Assembly (NCBI GenBank): GCA_037178675.1
Contig: JAYMGJ010000111.1
Span: forward strand, 57,548 to 121,547
Source: Scleroderma bovista
Taxonomy: Eukaryota > Basidiomycota > Agaricomycetes > Boletales > Sclerodermataceae
Reading direction: 5' to 3'
Length of the DNA stretch: 64,000 nt
A program made the translations under genes and the position numbers. The notes beneath the pieces are model-generated. The model worked only from the letters and a program-made list of their open reading frames with translations, did not search any database and was not told the origin of the DNA. Shown in pieces: positions 57,301 through 64,000 of this stretch (within the stretch, counting starts at the first letter, position 1; every line of letters begins with the position of its first letter).

Positions 57301-60300
57301 TCGATCTTGTTCTGTACAAAGTATGGTCATGGGACCACAAGAAATTGAAGTATTTGGAATCGAGATCCCTCGTGTAGTTCCCCCGAAGCATCATATTTCA
57401 GCATTACAACGAAATGCGGCGATTACTAAGGATTTCACTCGATTAATCCCTAAGCCTATTATTGTTGTAGTACATATTGAGGGGCAACCAGCCCGAGCTT
57501 TGATTGATACTGGTTCACTCGCAGACTTTATGTCTTTAAATTTAGCAGAACAGCTAAAAGTCCCAAAGAAGCAACTTAAGAAACCCCTAACAATTCAGTT
57601 AGCGGTACAGGGTTCACGATCAAAGGTAAACTATGGCGTGAATGCTCAGATTCAATATCAAGGCACTGATTACAAACGGTACTTTGATGTAATTAATTTA
57701 CAACACTATGATTTGATCCTAGGAACTCCCTTTTTGTTCCAGCACAAAATTATGATTGGTTTTAACTCTCCTCGAGTAGTATTAGGAAGTATAGATCCTC
57801 TACCTATTGAAGGAACTCAGGTATCTACTTTGGAATCTCGAGCAACTGAGATTTATAGTGAACAAATTGATAAGGCTCGAGAATACTTACTAAAAATGGC
57901 TAAACCATTATGTACTCCAGCAGGGGCAACAAAATTGCCACCACTGCGTGAGATCAATCATACTATTCCTTTAGTGGATGAAAATAAAGTTTATACTTGG
58001 CGTCCTTCTCGATGCCCTGAGGCATTGAGACCAGCGTGGATTGAGAAGAAAAATGTATATCTACGCTCGGGACGATGGAAAATGACTACTGCAAGAAATA
58101 CATGTCCTATGTTATTAATTCCAAAAGTCGGAAGTCCAACTCGCCTTCGAGTAGTAGTTGATTTGCGAGAACGAAATCAAAACACTAAGAAATTATCTTC
58201 CCCAATGCCTGACATTGAGGGAATTCTACGAAGAGTAGCTAAAAGGCCTTACAGATCAATTATTGATGGGCAAGATGCCTATGAACAGATCCGAATAGTT
58301 CCGGAACATGTGCCACGAACGGCAGTAACTACTCCAGACGGAAATATGGTAAGCGAGGTAATACAACAAGGTGACTGTAATGCACCTGCTACTTATCAGG
58401 CAGTGATGAATCACATCTTTGGTGAATATATTGGTGTCTTTCTCGATGTATATCTGGATGATATTATTATTTACTCTGATACATTGGAGGACCATATAAA
58501 ACACGTGGGTATCATACTTTCTATCCTACGAAAGCACCAATTTTATCTGAGTGAGAAAAAGATAAAGTTTCTGTGCGAAAAGCTAAAAATCCTGGGACGA
58601 ATTGTAAGTAATAAAGGAATCCAGATGGATCCTGAAAAAGTGGACCGTATTTTACACTGGAAACCTCCGACAAACCGTACTTTATGTCGTGGATTTATTG
58701 GTACAGTTGGGTACCTTGCAGACGACATTTATAAAATTCGTATTCCTTTAGGAATTTTGTCTGAAGCTTGTGTGGAGACAAGACCCTTTAAATGGGACTT
58801 TACCGAGCAGCGTGCCTTTGCTACAATCAAGCAATATGTTGCGGCATGTGCGCCGCACTCGCGAGTACCACTGGACTATAATCCCAATCACGATCCCATT
58901 TGGATGATGACCGACGCCTGTATAAATGGCGTCGGTGGTGTAATAGCTCAAGGCCCCGACTGGAAGGGTGCCAAAATAGCTGCATTTTATTCTGCGAAAC
59001 TTTCTTCAACACAACGAAATTACCCAGTTCATGAACAAGAATTACTTGCTGGCGTTGAAACGATGCTTAGGCATCGTGACATCCTACAGGGTGTACATTT
59101 TATTTGGGTAACAGATCATGAAAGCCTAAAGTACTTACTTACCCAGAAGTCCTTGTCTGGACGACAAGCACGATGGCTTGAAAAACTCTCTGAATTTGAC
59201 TTCGAGATTCGACACATTCCAGGTACTGACAATTTATTACCTGATGCTTTGTCACGAATATATGAATTTGACTCACCTGGAACCGTGCGTGCATTGTCTG
59301 AATATGTGCAGCACGATCCCACTGTCAACCCAATTGGCACATCGTTATGTGAGCTTTTAACAGCGCCCTTACTTGTAGGGCCTGAGGCACTGGCTTGTAC
59401 GCCAGATATACCTTACCCTACAATGGAGGATGACTGGGAGCTCATCCAACATGAAGAAATATTACCTCCTCCGAAAACACGTTCTAAACGACCCCCTCCC
59501 CCTCCTGCGGAAACAGGCCGACCTGAAACTGGTTCAGAATTCGCACGCCGCATGCGCGATCATTTTGTTCTCCTTGGACCAGGACAACGAAAGAAGGGGG
59601 GGAAGGGAGCCCCAAAACCTGAAACTTTAGAAACTGTGTGTGAATCTGTAAAAGAAAGCACTTGTCAGACGAATAAAGACAAACCTTTGCCAAGCTTGCC
59701 TGAAGATGTTGTACGAACAATTCCTGTTACCTATCCACATGACGAAGGATTGTTATTTGAATCGAAAGGACGTTACATTGAAGATCCGATGTTTCAAAGA
59801 ATATTGGACTCACCTCGAGCTTATAAGAACTTTATTGTTTCTGAAGACGGAATGATACGACTTAGGTTGTACAACCGCATCGTAATCTGCGTGCCAAATA
59901 TTAAAGTTGGCAACCGACGGCTGCAAGAGATGATTGTTGATCAAGCGCATTCAATGTTAGCACATTTAGGTGCTTACAAAACATTGTCGTACTTACGAGA
60001 ATTTGTCTGGTGGAGATTTATGGCGAAGGATGTTGAAGCATTCTGTGCGTCCTGTAAAACATGTCAGCAAAGTAAGCCTTCGACGCAGAAGCCTTACGGA
60101 CTTCTCAATCCACTGTCCATACCTGCTAATCCATGGGAAGCTGTAGGAATTGACTTCGTTGGGCCATTACCTAGCACAAAGGATCGGAACAGTGAATACG
60201 ATTCTATTACAGTAATAATTGATCTACTTACTGCTATGGTTCACTTGGTTCCGAGCCGCGATGACTACACCGCTAAGGATGTAGCTGAATTAATGTTCGT

Positions 60301-62263
60301 TGAGGTGTATCGACACCACGGACTTCCAAGAGCAATTATTAGTGATCGTGATGTTTTGTTTACGAGTACCTTTTGGACTCACTTGAACCAATTAATTGGT
60401 GTAAAAATGAAGATGTCAAGTGCGTATCACCCGGAGACTGATGGGTCTACCGAGCGCGCGAACCGAACGGTTGGACAAATGCTCCGTTCGTGCATTGGCC
60501 CTACTCAACACGATTGGGTGTTAAAATTACCTGCGATCGAGTTTGCGATCAATTCAGCACACTCGGAATCAACTGGTTACGCACCATTTTTCCTGAATAC
60601 CGGACGGATGCCACGATCCATGATCTGGAATGCACCTGAAGGAAACGAGTATCCAAGTGTTAGAGTTTATGCTCAAAAGATGAAAAATGCACTTATGGCT
60701 GCTCATGATGCATTGTTGACTGCACGGGTAAAACAGACTGAGCAAGCAAACAAGAAAAGAAGGATGTGCCCCTTCGTCAAGGGGGATTTGGTCTATGTGT
60801 CGACGAAGAACGTACGACTTGAGCGTGGGACTTCTAGGAAACTGTTTCCGAAGTTCATCGGTCCTTATTTGATTACCGAAGATTTTGGTAATAGTTCCTA
60901 CCGTGTGAACTTACCAGACTCACTCAAGCAGCGTGGTGTACACAATGTATTCCATGCTTCTCTACTACGAATTCACATCCCAAACGATGACCGCCTTTTC
61001 CCTGGTCGTCGAAACGAACAAATCCCAGAATTGGGAGGTTCCAATGGTGAGTGGATGATTAATCGCATCCTTACTCATCGAGGGAGCAATACAGATCTTG
61101 AATTCAAAGTCGAATGGTCTTCAGGCGACCAGACTTGGGTTCCACACCTCGATCTCGAGGGATCAACGGCATTAGGCGAGTATTTAAAATTTCTGGGCGT
61201 GAAAGATGTTTCAGATTTACAAGCGCCCCGAGAGGATCTACAGAATCGACAGTCAGGCAAGGAAACGATGGAACGCCCGGGGGTACCAGTTGCGTCAGCA
61301 AACACTTTTATACAGTGCCCCTGCCCTTCTTGTCATTTTCTTTCTTCCCTCAATCCCTCAACACGTCGCAAATCCAACTGTCGCACTCGCCCGTCCTCGC
61401 CTATCAATCTCTCTTCGTCTAATATCTCATTATTCGCCATGAACCCACTTCCGGACCCTTGTATTCGCCCTTCCGGGCCATTATGGTTCATTGTCCACGT
61501 ATCACGTCTAAATGGCGTCGAAATCTACGGTATGCACTGGGAACAGGTCCGGTCTTTCTTCGAATACGACGATTCTCTTCGTCGGCACCTTCATACTCTC
61601 ATGCCCCATGGTTACTTGGAGTTCCGCCGTGCTTATGAATTAGACCACCCGAACTCCACCGCACGGTTTGCAGACCCAGGTGTCCCCGCACTTAATGAAA
61701 TCACGACGCCCCCAGATGCCAGAGAATATTTGGGCACTCGTCGCCCTGTCTCGGAGGAACAACCAACCGGTTTTGGCGGTCCGGGAGAAGGACGACTTAC
61801 GGAGAATCAACAAGCCATACTAACCGGTTTGTTATGGGAGTCGGGTGCTCGTGTCACCAGGCAACACGCGTCCATGACCAGAGGGTTCGAGACTCGAAGG
61901 GCGAAACGCGCCGCTCGTAATCTGGCGCGAGGACCCGTCACTGACAGGACCCACCGTCTTCCAACCCTCTTCGAAACTCAAACCCCTGCTAGAGGGACGT
62001 TAACAGGACCCAGTCAATCTTCCTCCACCCCTACTCCAGTAGTGGGTCCCAGTCGCGCTCCTTTTCTATCCGCCTTACCCCCTATGATCCCCCAATCCTC
62101 CGTCCTCGATCAGCCCATTCTAACCGACGAAGATCTCGAGATGTTGAATGAACCAATGAGTGCGAGTGCCGAAGAAGATGCGGAAGGAGAAGTTGATACG
62201 GAAACGGAGCCGTCAGTTGAAGCGGATAAAGGAAAGGATACGGAAAAAGAGCCGAAGAAGTGA
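54386..62263 (+). CDS. Gag-Pol polyprotein, single frame, Ty3 type with chromodomain-like end
   Basis: The ATG at 54386 gives 2,625 residues in one frame, without the usual gag/pol frameshift. Gag occupies about 1-680, with an acidic Ser-rich stretch, a capsid-like part (EYDGVVDPQKFHRFITEG) and a zinc knuckle CFRCHKQGHFTRNC at 658-671. The protease motif is IDTGSLADF (Asp 1041). Reverse transcriptase has YLDDIIIYSD (from 1356). RNase H has WMMTDACINGVGGVIA. Integrase has an HHCC-type start (HSMLAHLGAYKTLSYLREF, CASCKTCQQSK) and a DDE core (GIDFVGPLP, Asp 1923; ISDRDVLFTS; DGSTERANR). A chromodomain-like part follows (KVEWSSGDQTWVPHLDLEG). The last about 330 residues, after 61,260, are an unusual extension. 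All catalytic residues are kept, so it is probably competent. Confidence 0.93.
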   Translation: MTQSRYNLRRTTNGVRATTPPVTPVTEKSRTTSPLTSPTPEALKSSASVSSRAEKLLYSEVVSGQVSRVSSPPTGRCPGGCPSENPAEAAKPAEALAKTPEVNASTCEKDLQTHSLDMCASGEGRPADANRYNIYCATENMTSASDNDSGTWITVKRKKSRRDRKNKTPAARTDVNEKFGTKTNNNMPLEASTSKGKGPDPKNWGNVRLTREEMDPDSQRVLFDSYKSAQKKNKKRHSNRKKRHSAVKHEHSDRILNLTDLNRENDSGRAMRPIEQVEPNSYIGLALNRLKGGNELTNDGGNDSSEGDKQLECSDSDGYESSDETETSNGSTVTDSSSDSSSTDSDESSTSSSSTLSSSCKRRSRKHSGKGAKSSRKKDRTKRKSKKKHQKKMTLKPIPPTEYDGVVDPQKFHRFITEGTVYVRDGCVPAKKRVFILSHYLTGRAHEFYTREVAGDPYQWRLPKFFKELFNYCFPIDFRTKQRRKLLKCYQNDRGVRDFLYDLNELWNTIGETEERTKVNKFWFGLRKTIQQDLWLEKLNPEVSRLKEVVSAAEIIEISQSVMNDVGPSNLRRKSRRTESAMNYKKRKNKNRRYKEGKRNFTLYPDSETLETKNSENKPQQTINFSRPGYKKFAKGTESRRPKMSREERERHRAEGLCFRCHKQGHFTRNCPEANNEASNSKVTNQSVDIDFGNVESLREMSENSRRTDGIELSMMNPTDESVRELSGTDYTPNPREIGDPLSERAAQRLTEGAMYPGDNPFRPIRPSHDRFLVYPAIGGRHAIYDSEHHWHDSDGIILIDTCTLMDPNLRLDSWYWVCRGLILNREHGGWISRQERIRTVRAPPMGTPIEDRIVSCLEWDHYGPSFSGETHRFECHRINESTYEITDHEMGIQVHLPVSRVTTPNFNIVQWYAQQLKRIFVEMVPEFKQRKFRDDDSDDDNNSNNGQISTVTRQPRVGSPYPTDTCNNQPSRSCSVQSMVMGPQEIEVFGIEIPRVVPPKHHISALQRNAAITKDFTRLIPKPIIVVVHIEGQPARALIDTGSLADFMSLNLAEQLKVPKKQLKKPLTIQLAVQGSRSKVNYGVNAQIQYQGTDYKRYFDVINLQHYDLILGTPFLFQHKIMIGFNSPRVVLGSIDPLPIEGTQVSTLESRATEIYSEQIDKAREYLLKMAKPLCTPAGATKLPPLREINHTIPLVDENKVYTWRPSRCPEALRPAWIEKKNVYLRSGRWKMTTARNTCPMLLIPKVGSPTRLRVVVDLRERNQNTKKLSSPMPDIEGILRRVAKRPYRSIIDGQDAYEQIRIVPEHVPRTAVTTPDGNMVSEVIQQGDCNAPATYQAVMNHIFGEYIGVFLDVYLDDIIIYSDTLEDHIKHVGIILSILRKHQFYLSEKKIKFLCEKLKILGRIVSNKGIQMDPEKVDRILHWKPPTNRTLCRGFIGTVGYLADDIYKIRIPLGILSEACVETRPFKWDFTEQRAFATIKQYVAACAPHSRVPLDYNPNHDPIWMMTDACINGVGGVIAQGPDWKGAKIAAFYSAKLSSTQRNYPVHEQELLAGVETMLRHRDILQGVHFIWVTDHESLKYLLTQKSLSGRQARWLEKLSEFDFEIRHIPGTDNLLPDALSRIYEFDSPGTVRALSEYVQHDPTVNPIGTSLCELLTAPLLVGPEALACTPDIPYPTMEDDWELIQHEEILPPPKTRSKRPPPPPAETGRPETGSEFARRMRDHFVLLGPGQRKKGGKGAPKPETLETVCESVKESTCQTNKDKPLPSLPEDVVRTIPVTYPHDEGLLFESKGRYIEDPMFQRILDSPRAYKNFIVSEDGMIRLRLYNRIVICVPNIKVGNRRLQEMIVDQAHSMLAHLGAYKTLSYLREFVWWRFMAKDVEAFCASCKTCQQSKPSTQKPYGLLNPLSIPANPWEAVGIDFVGPLPSTKDRNSEYDSITVIIDLLTAMVHLVPSRDDYTAKDVAELMFVEVYRHHGLPRAIISDRDVLFTSTFWTHLNQLIGVKMKMSSAYHPETDGSTERANRTVGQMLRSCIGPTQHDWVLKLPAIEFAINSAHSESTGYAPFFLNTGRMPRSMIWNAPEGNEYPSVRVYAQKMKNALMAAHDALLTARVKQTEQANKKRRMCPFVKGDLVYVSTKNVRLERGTSRKLFPKFIGPYLITEDFGNSSYRVNLPDSLKQRGVHNVFHASLLRIHIPNDDRLFPGRRNEQIPELGGSNGEWMINRILTHRGSNTDLEFKVEWSSGDQTWVPHLDLEGSTALGEYLKFLGVKDVSDLQAPREDLQNRQSGKETMERPGVPVASANTFIQCPCPSCHFLSSLNPSTRRKSNCRTRPSSPINLSSSNISLFAMNPLPDPCIRPSGPLWFIVHVSRLNGVEIYGMHWEQVRSFFEYDDSLRRHLHTLMPHGYLEFRRAYELDHPNSTARFADPGVPALNEITTPPDAREYLGTRRPVSEEQPTGFGGPGEGRLTENQQAILTGLLWESGARVTRQHASMTRGFETRRAKRAARNLARGPVTDRTHRLPTLFETQTPARGTLTGPSQSSSTPTPVVGPSRAPFLSALPPMIPQSSVLDQPILTDEDLEMLNEPMSASAEEDAEGEVDTETEPSVEADKGKDTEKEPKK

Positions 62264-62294
62264 AAGTTATGACGACGAACTTTGAAGGGGGGAA

Positions 62295-62600
62295 TGTAAG
62301 AGTATTGTGAGCGTTGTCTGTTGTCTCGCGTTTTGATCTGCGTCTTTCCGATGATCTCTGTTGACCCACTGGCTCGTGCACCCTTCCTGGATTGTTAATG
62401 GCTTACGCGTCGCCCCGCGATCAAGCCAACAAGTAATCAGTTTGATTTGTACTTATATCTCGTCTCTGTGTACAGTAGTTTTCCTCGTGCTTCTTTTTGA
62501 ATCCCACTGTTGTGCTCTGTCACATTTGGCTCGAATCGAAGTTCCCTCATCTCTCGTGTAACGGCGTCTCTAGATTGGCCATCTTTGACTCGCCGTTTCA
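62295..62600 (+). repeat. 3' LTR
   Basis: 306 bp, one base different from the 5' LTR. The sequence after it (GTACGACATTGCCC) does not continue the F-box gene found on the left. Confidence 0.93.
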
Positions 62601-62726
62601 GTACGACATTGCCCTTTTGAGGATTGGCTTGTAATCTTATCATCGCACTACCAGACCCGTAACTGTTAAGGCAAATGACTTGATTCGAACGGCAGTATTT
62701 CAGACCGCCGTCCTCTAATCTGAGTC

Positions 62727-63056
62727 TTGAACCACCAGCAGGGACGCGCAGAGCCAGTGTACATCGAAAGGATATACATTGACTTATCGCGTACACGATT
62801 TTCTCCACCCCTGTATCAGATCCGGAAGGGTCGAGAGGCAGAATATGATGCCCCCACGCAGCCTGTTACGAAGAAGGCAAAGAAGGACGCGCAGGGACTC
62901 GAGAAGAAACGTTTGAAGGCGGAGGTGGATGAATGGGACGCACGCGAGCGGCAGGAGAAGCACGAAAAGTGGCTCGAAGAAAGTAAGAAGATTGTCCTCG
63001 TCGAGGGTTGCAGCAATCCAATCCGTCAATCTTGGCCGATACTAAATTGCCAGTGA
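62727..63056 (+). pseudogene. Fragment resembling the N-terminal region of asparaginyl-tRNA synthetase
   Basis: The frame has no ATG and reads PPLYQIRKGREAEYDAPTQP, then VTKKAKKDAQGLEKKRLKAE, and EESKKIVLVE. This pattern, a short globular piece then a Lys/Ala/Glu-rich helix ending in KKIVL, is what I recall of the extra N-terminal domain of fungal cytosolic AsnRS. No catalytic domain follows; the frame stops at 63,056. It starts about 130 bp from the 3' LTR, so it may be a gene cut in a rearrangement linked to the element. The assignment is from memory of the pattern and is tentative. Confidence 0.45.
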
Positions 63057-63375
63057 CTTTGTCTTGCGTGACGAAACCGCATCCAACGTGCCCCGCTTGT
63101 GTGCTGCCCTCCTTTCGGCGGCCTAGTCTCCCAAAGCCGGACTCCAAGTTAGAGGAAGATAGTCGTTCCACTAAATTTAGACTTTCCGCCCTCCGGTGAC
63201 CTCAAATGCATACTTGGAATGGTTACGACCTGAAGAGGACCGTCGGCGTGGTACATCCTGTTACCGTTCAGTAGCACCAGTGCAGATGACGAGAAACAGT
63301 AGGATTACACTATTACAATCGAGAGTGGTAATGAAGTACGTCAAGTAAACACAAGCCTGGTGTAGTGCAAGAGGA
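63057..63375. other. Short spacer, nothing seen
   Basis: No open frame of note in either direction; probably 3' flank of the gene on the minus strand. Confidence 0.5.
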
Positions 63376-64000
63376 TCATCGATACGTCGTCGAGTCTTGG
63401 AGACGCCACTTGCGAAGAGGACCCCACCACCACATCGACGACCCTGCGCTCCCCGCTGCATCATCTGTCTCCTGCTCCCGCCGTGCTGACGTCGACGATT
63501 GCGATGGGGTACGTCGGTCTCCATCTATGCCCCACCGACGCAAATGGACATTCTCCTGACCTGTCCCTTCGTCGTGCACCGTTTCCTCATCCGAAGATAC
63601 GAATGACTCATTATCCTCCTCGTGCACAATGTTTTGTGTCCTCCACACATCCTCATCCTCCACCCCATTCCCACTCGGCCCTACAGCCTCCTCGCCACCC
63701 TCTCTCCGCTGCCGCCCTGCCTCGCGTAGCCCATAGCTACCGAGGCCCCAGCCGACGACCTGCGATCCTGGCTCGCGGGTCGAATTGCGCCTATCTTCGC
63801 GGCCATACACCTGTTGTATGCGTTCGACACGCTCGACGGCCTGCAGATGTGCAGCGGTGAAATGGTCGTGTCGTAGACGGGCATACCAGCGCTGGACAGC
63901 CTGGATCGGGTGCATCCACTGGGAGGGTCCCTGGGGGCCCGTCACTGTGCTTGCGCTATCGACTGTCCAGAACGAGCGGGGTGCCGTGGACCGAGGGCTT
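63376..64000 (-). CDS. Unrecognised protein, C-terminal part (5' end outside window)
   Basis: The minus-strand frame is open from the window edge to the stop at 63,376, about 207 codons. It reads RSFWTVDSASTVTGPQGPSQ, then WMHPIQAVQRWYARLRHDHF, a helical stretch HLQAVERVERIQQVYGREDR, then a hydrophilic tail rich in Gly, Glu and Ser (EEDNESFVSSDEETVHDEGT). There are no membrane segments in the visible part. It could be the cytoplasmic tail of a larger protein. The real 5' end lies beyond 64,000. Confidence 0.5.
   Translation of the reverse strand, partial: SPRSTAPRSFWTVDSASTVTGPQGPSQWMHPIQAVQRWYARLRHDHFTAAHLQAVERVERIQQVYGREDRRNSTREPGSQVVGWGLGSYGLREAGRQRREGGEEAVGPSGNGVEDEDVWRTQNIVHEEDNESFVSSDEETVHDEGTGQENVHLRRWGIDGDRRTPSQSSTSARREQETDDAAGSAGSSMWWWGPLRKWRLQDSTTYR

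Larger units (their letters stand above)
53935..62600 (+). mobile_element. Intact Ty3-type LTR retrotransposon, 8,666 bp
   Basis: Two direct LTRs of 306 bp (53935-54240 and 62295-62600), each starting TG and ending CA, enclose one long gag-pol frame. A purine tract GAAGGGGGGAA lies just before the 3' LTR (62284-62294). The domain order protease, reverse transcriptase, RNase H, integrase defines the Ty3 group. LTRs differ at one site, and the frame has no stop, so the insertion is very young. No matching target-site duplication is visible: CACGTC lies before, GTACG after. Confidence 0.95.

Noticed and set aside
62680..62740. Possible tRNA because of a GATTCGAAC stretch
   Set aside because: No acceptor stem or D-arm could be paired around it on either strand; no tRNA or rRNA gene was found anywhere in the window.

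Overview
The window looks like nuclear DNA of a mushroom-forming basidiomycete (Agaricomycetes). Introns are many and short (about 45-75 nt), with GTRNGT donors and CTNAY branch sites. The gene families are typical of that group: a small-oligopeptide (OPT) transporter, a NACHT-WD40 NLR-like protein, an MMR_HSR1-type GTPase, secreted class 3 lipase, BTB proteins, a HET-domain remnant, an F-box/LRR protein and a Ty3 LTR retrotransposon. Nearly all gene models below were built by hand from splice signals and family conservation, so outer bounds are firmer than some inner junctions.

Layout. 0-3 kb: 5' part of an OPT transporter (minus; its 3' end lies outside the window). 3-10 kb: mostly unassigned, with two unrecognised minus-strand candidates and a perfect 23-bp inverted repeat. 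10.2-23.4 kb: an accessory block with two convergent genes, a GTPase (plus) with tandemly duplicated exon-intron modules and a 14-repeat NACHT-WD40 gene (minus). Between them is a 4.5-kb array of about 81-bp units, each looking like a short intron. The stretch from about 11.3 to 21.0 kb is almost free of CpG, with sharp edges. 26-27.4 kb: an intact secreted lipase with a GC-AG intron. 29.4-33.6 kb: two tandem BTB paralogues. 33.8-40.4 kb: a conserved small gene, an FAD monooxygenase, and a 1.44-kb tandem duplication carrying two intact Ras-like genes whose P-loops are both mutated, each followed by a fragment of the small gene; then a HET pseudogene.

41.5-52.5 kb is a conserved housekeeping run: a probable mitochondrial membrane protein, a monoacylglycerol-lipase-like hydrolase, clathrin light chain and a GEP4-like phosphatidylglycerophosphate phosphatase (divergent, 101 bp apart), an unrecognised gene, a mitochondrial MDL1/ABCB10-like half transporter and cyclin C (SSN8). 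52.8-62.6 kb: an F-box/LRR gene cut by an 8.67-kb intact Ty3 element whose LTRs differ at one base. Its two flanks do not match each other: an F-box gene on the left, and a fragment like the N-terminus of asparaginyl-tRNA synthetase on the right. A partial unrecognised gene closes the window.

No single operon-like system is evident, as expected for a fungus. The most unusual items are the intron-like satellite array, the duplicated exon-intron modules, the Ras twins with degenerate P-loops and the CpG-depleted block.
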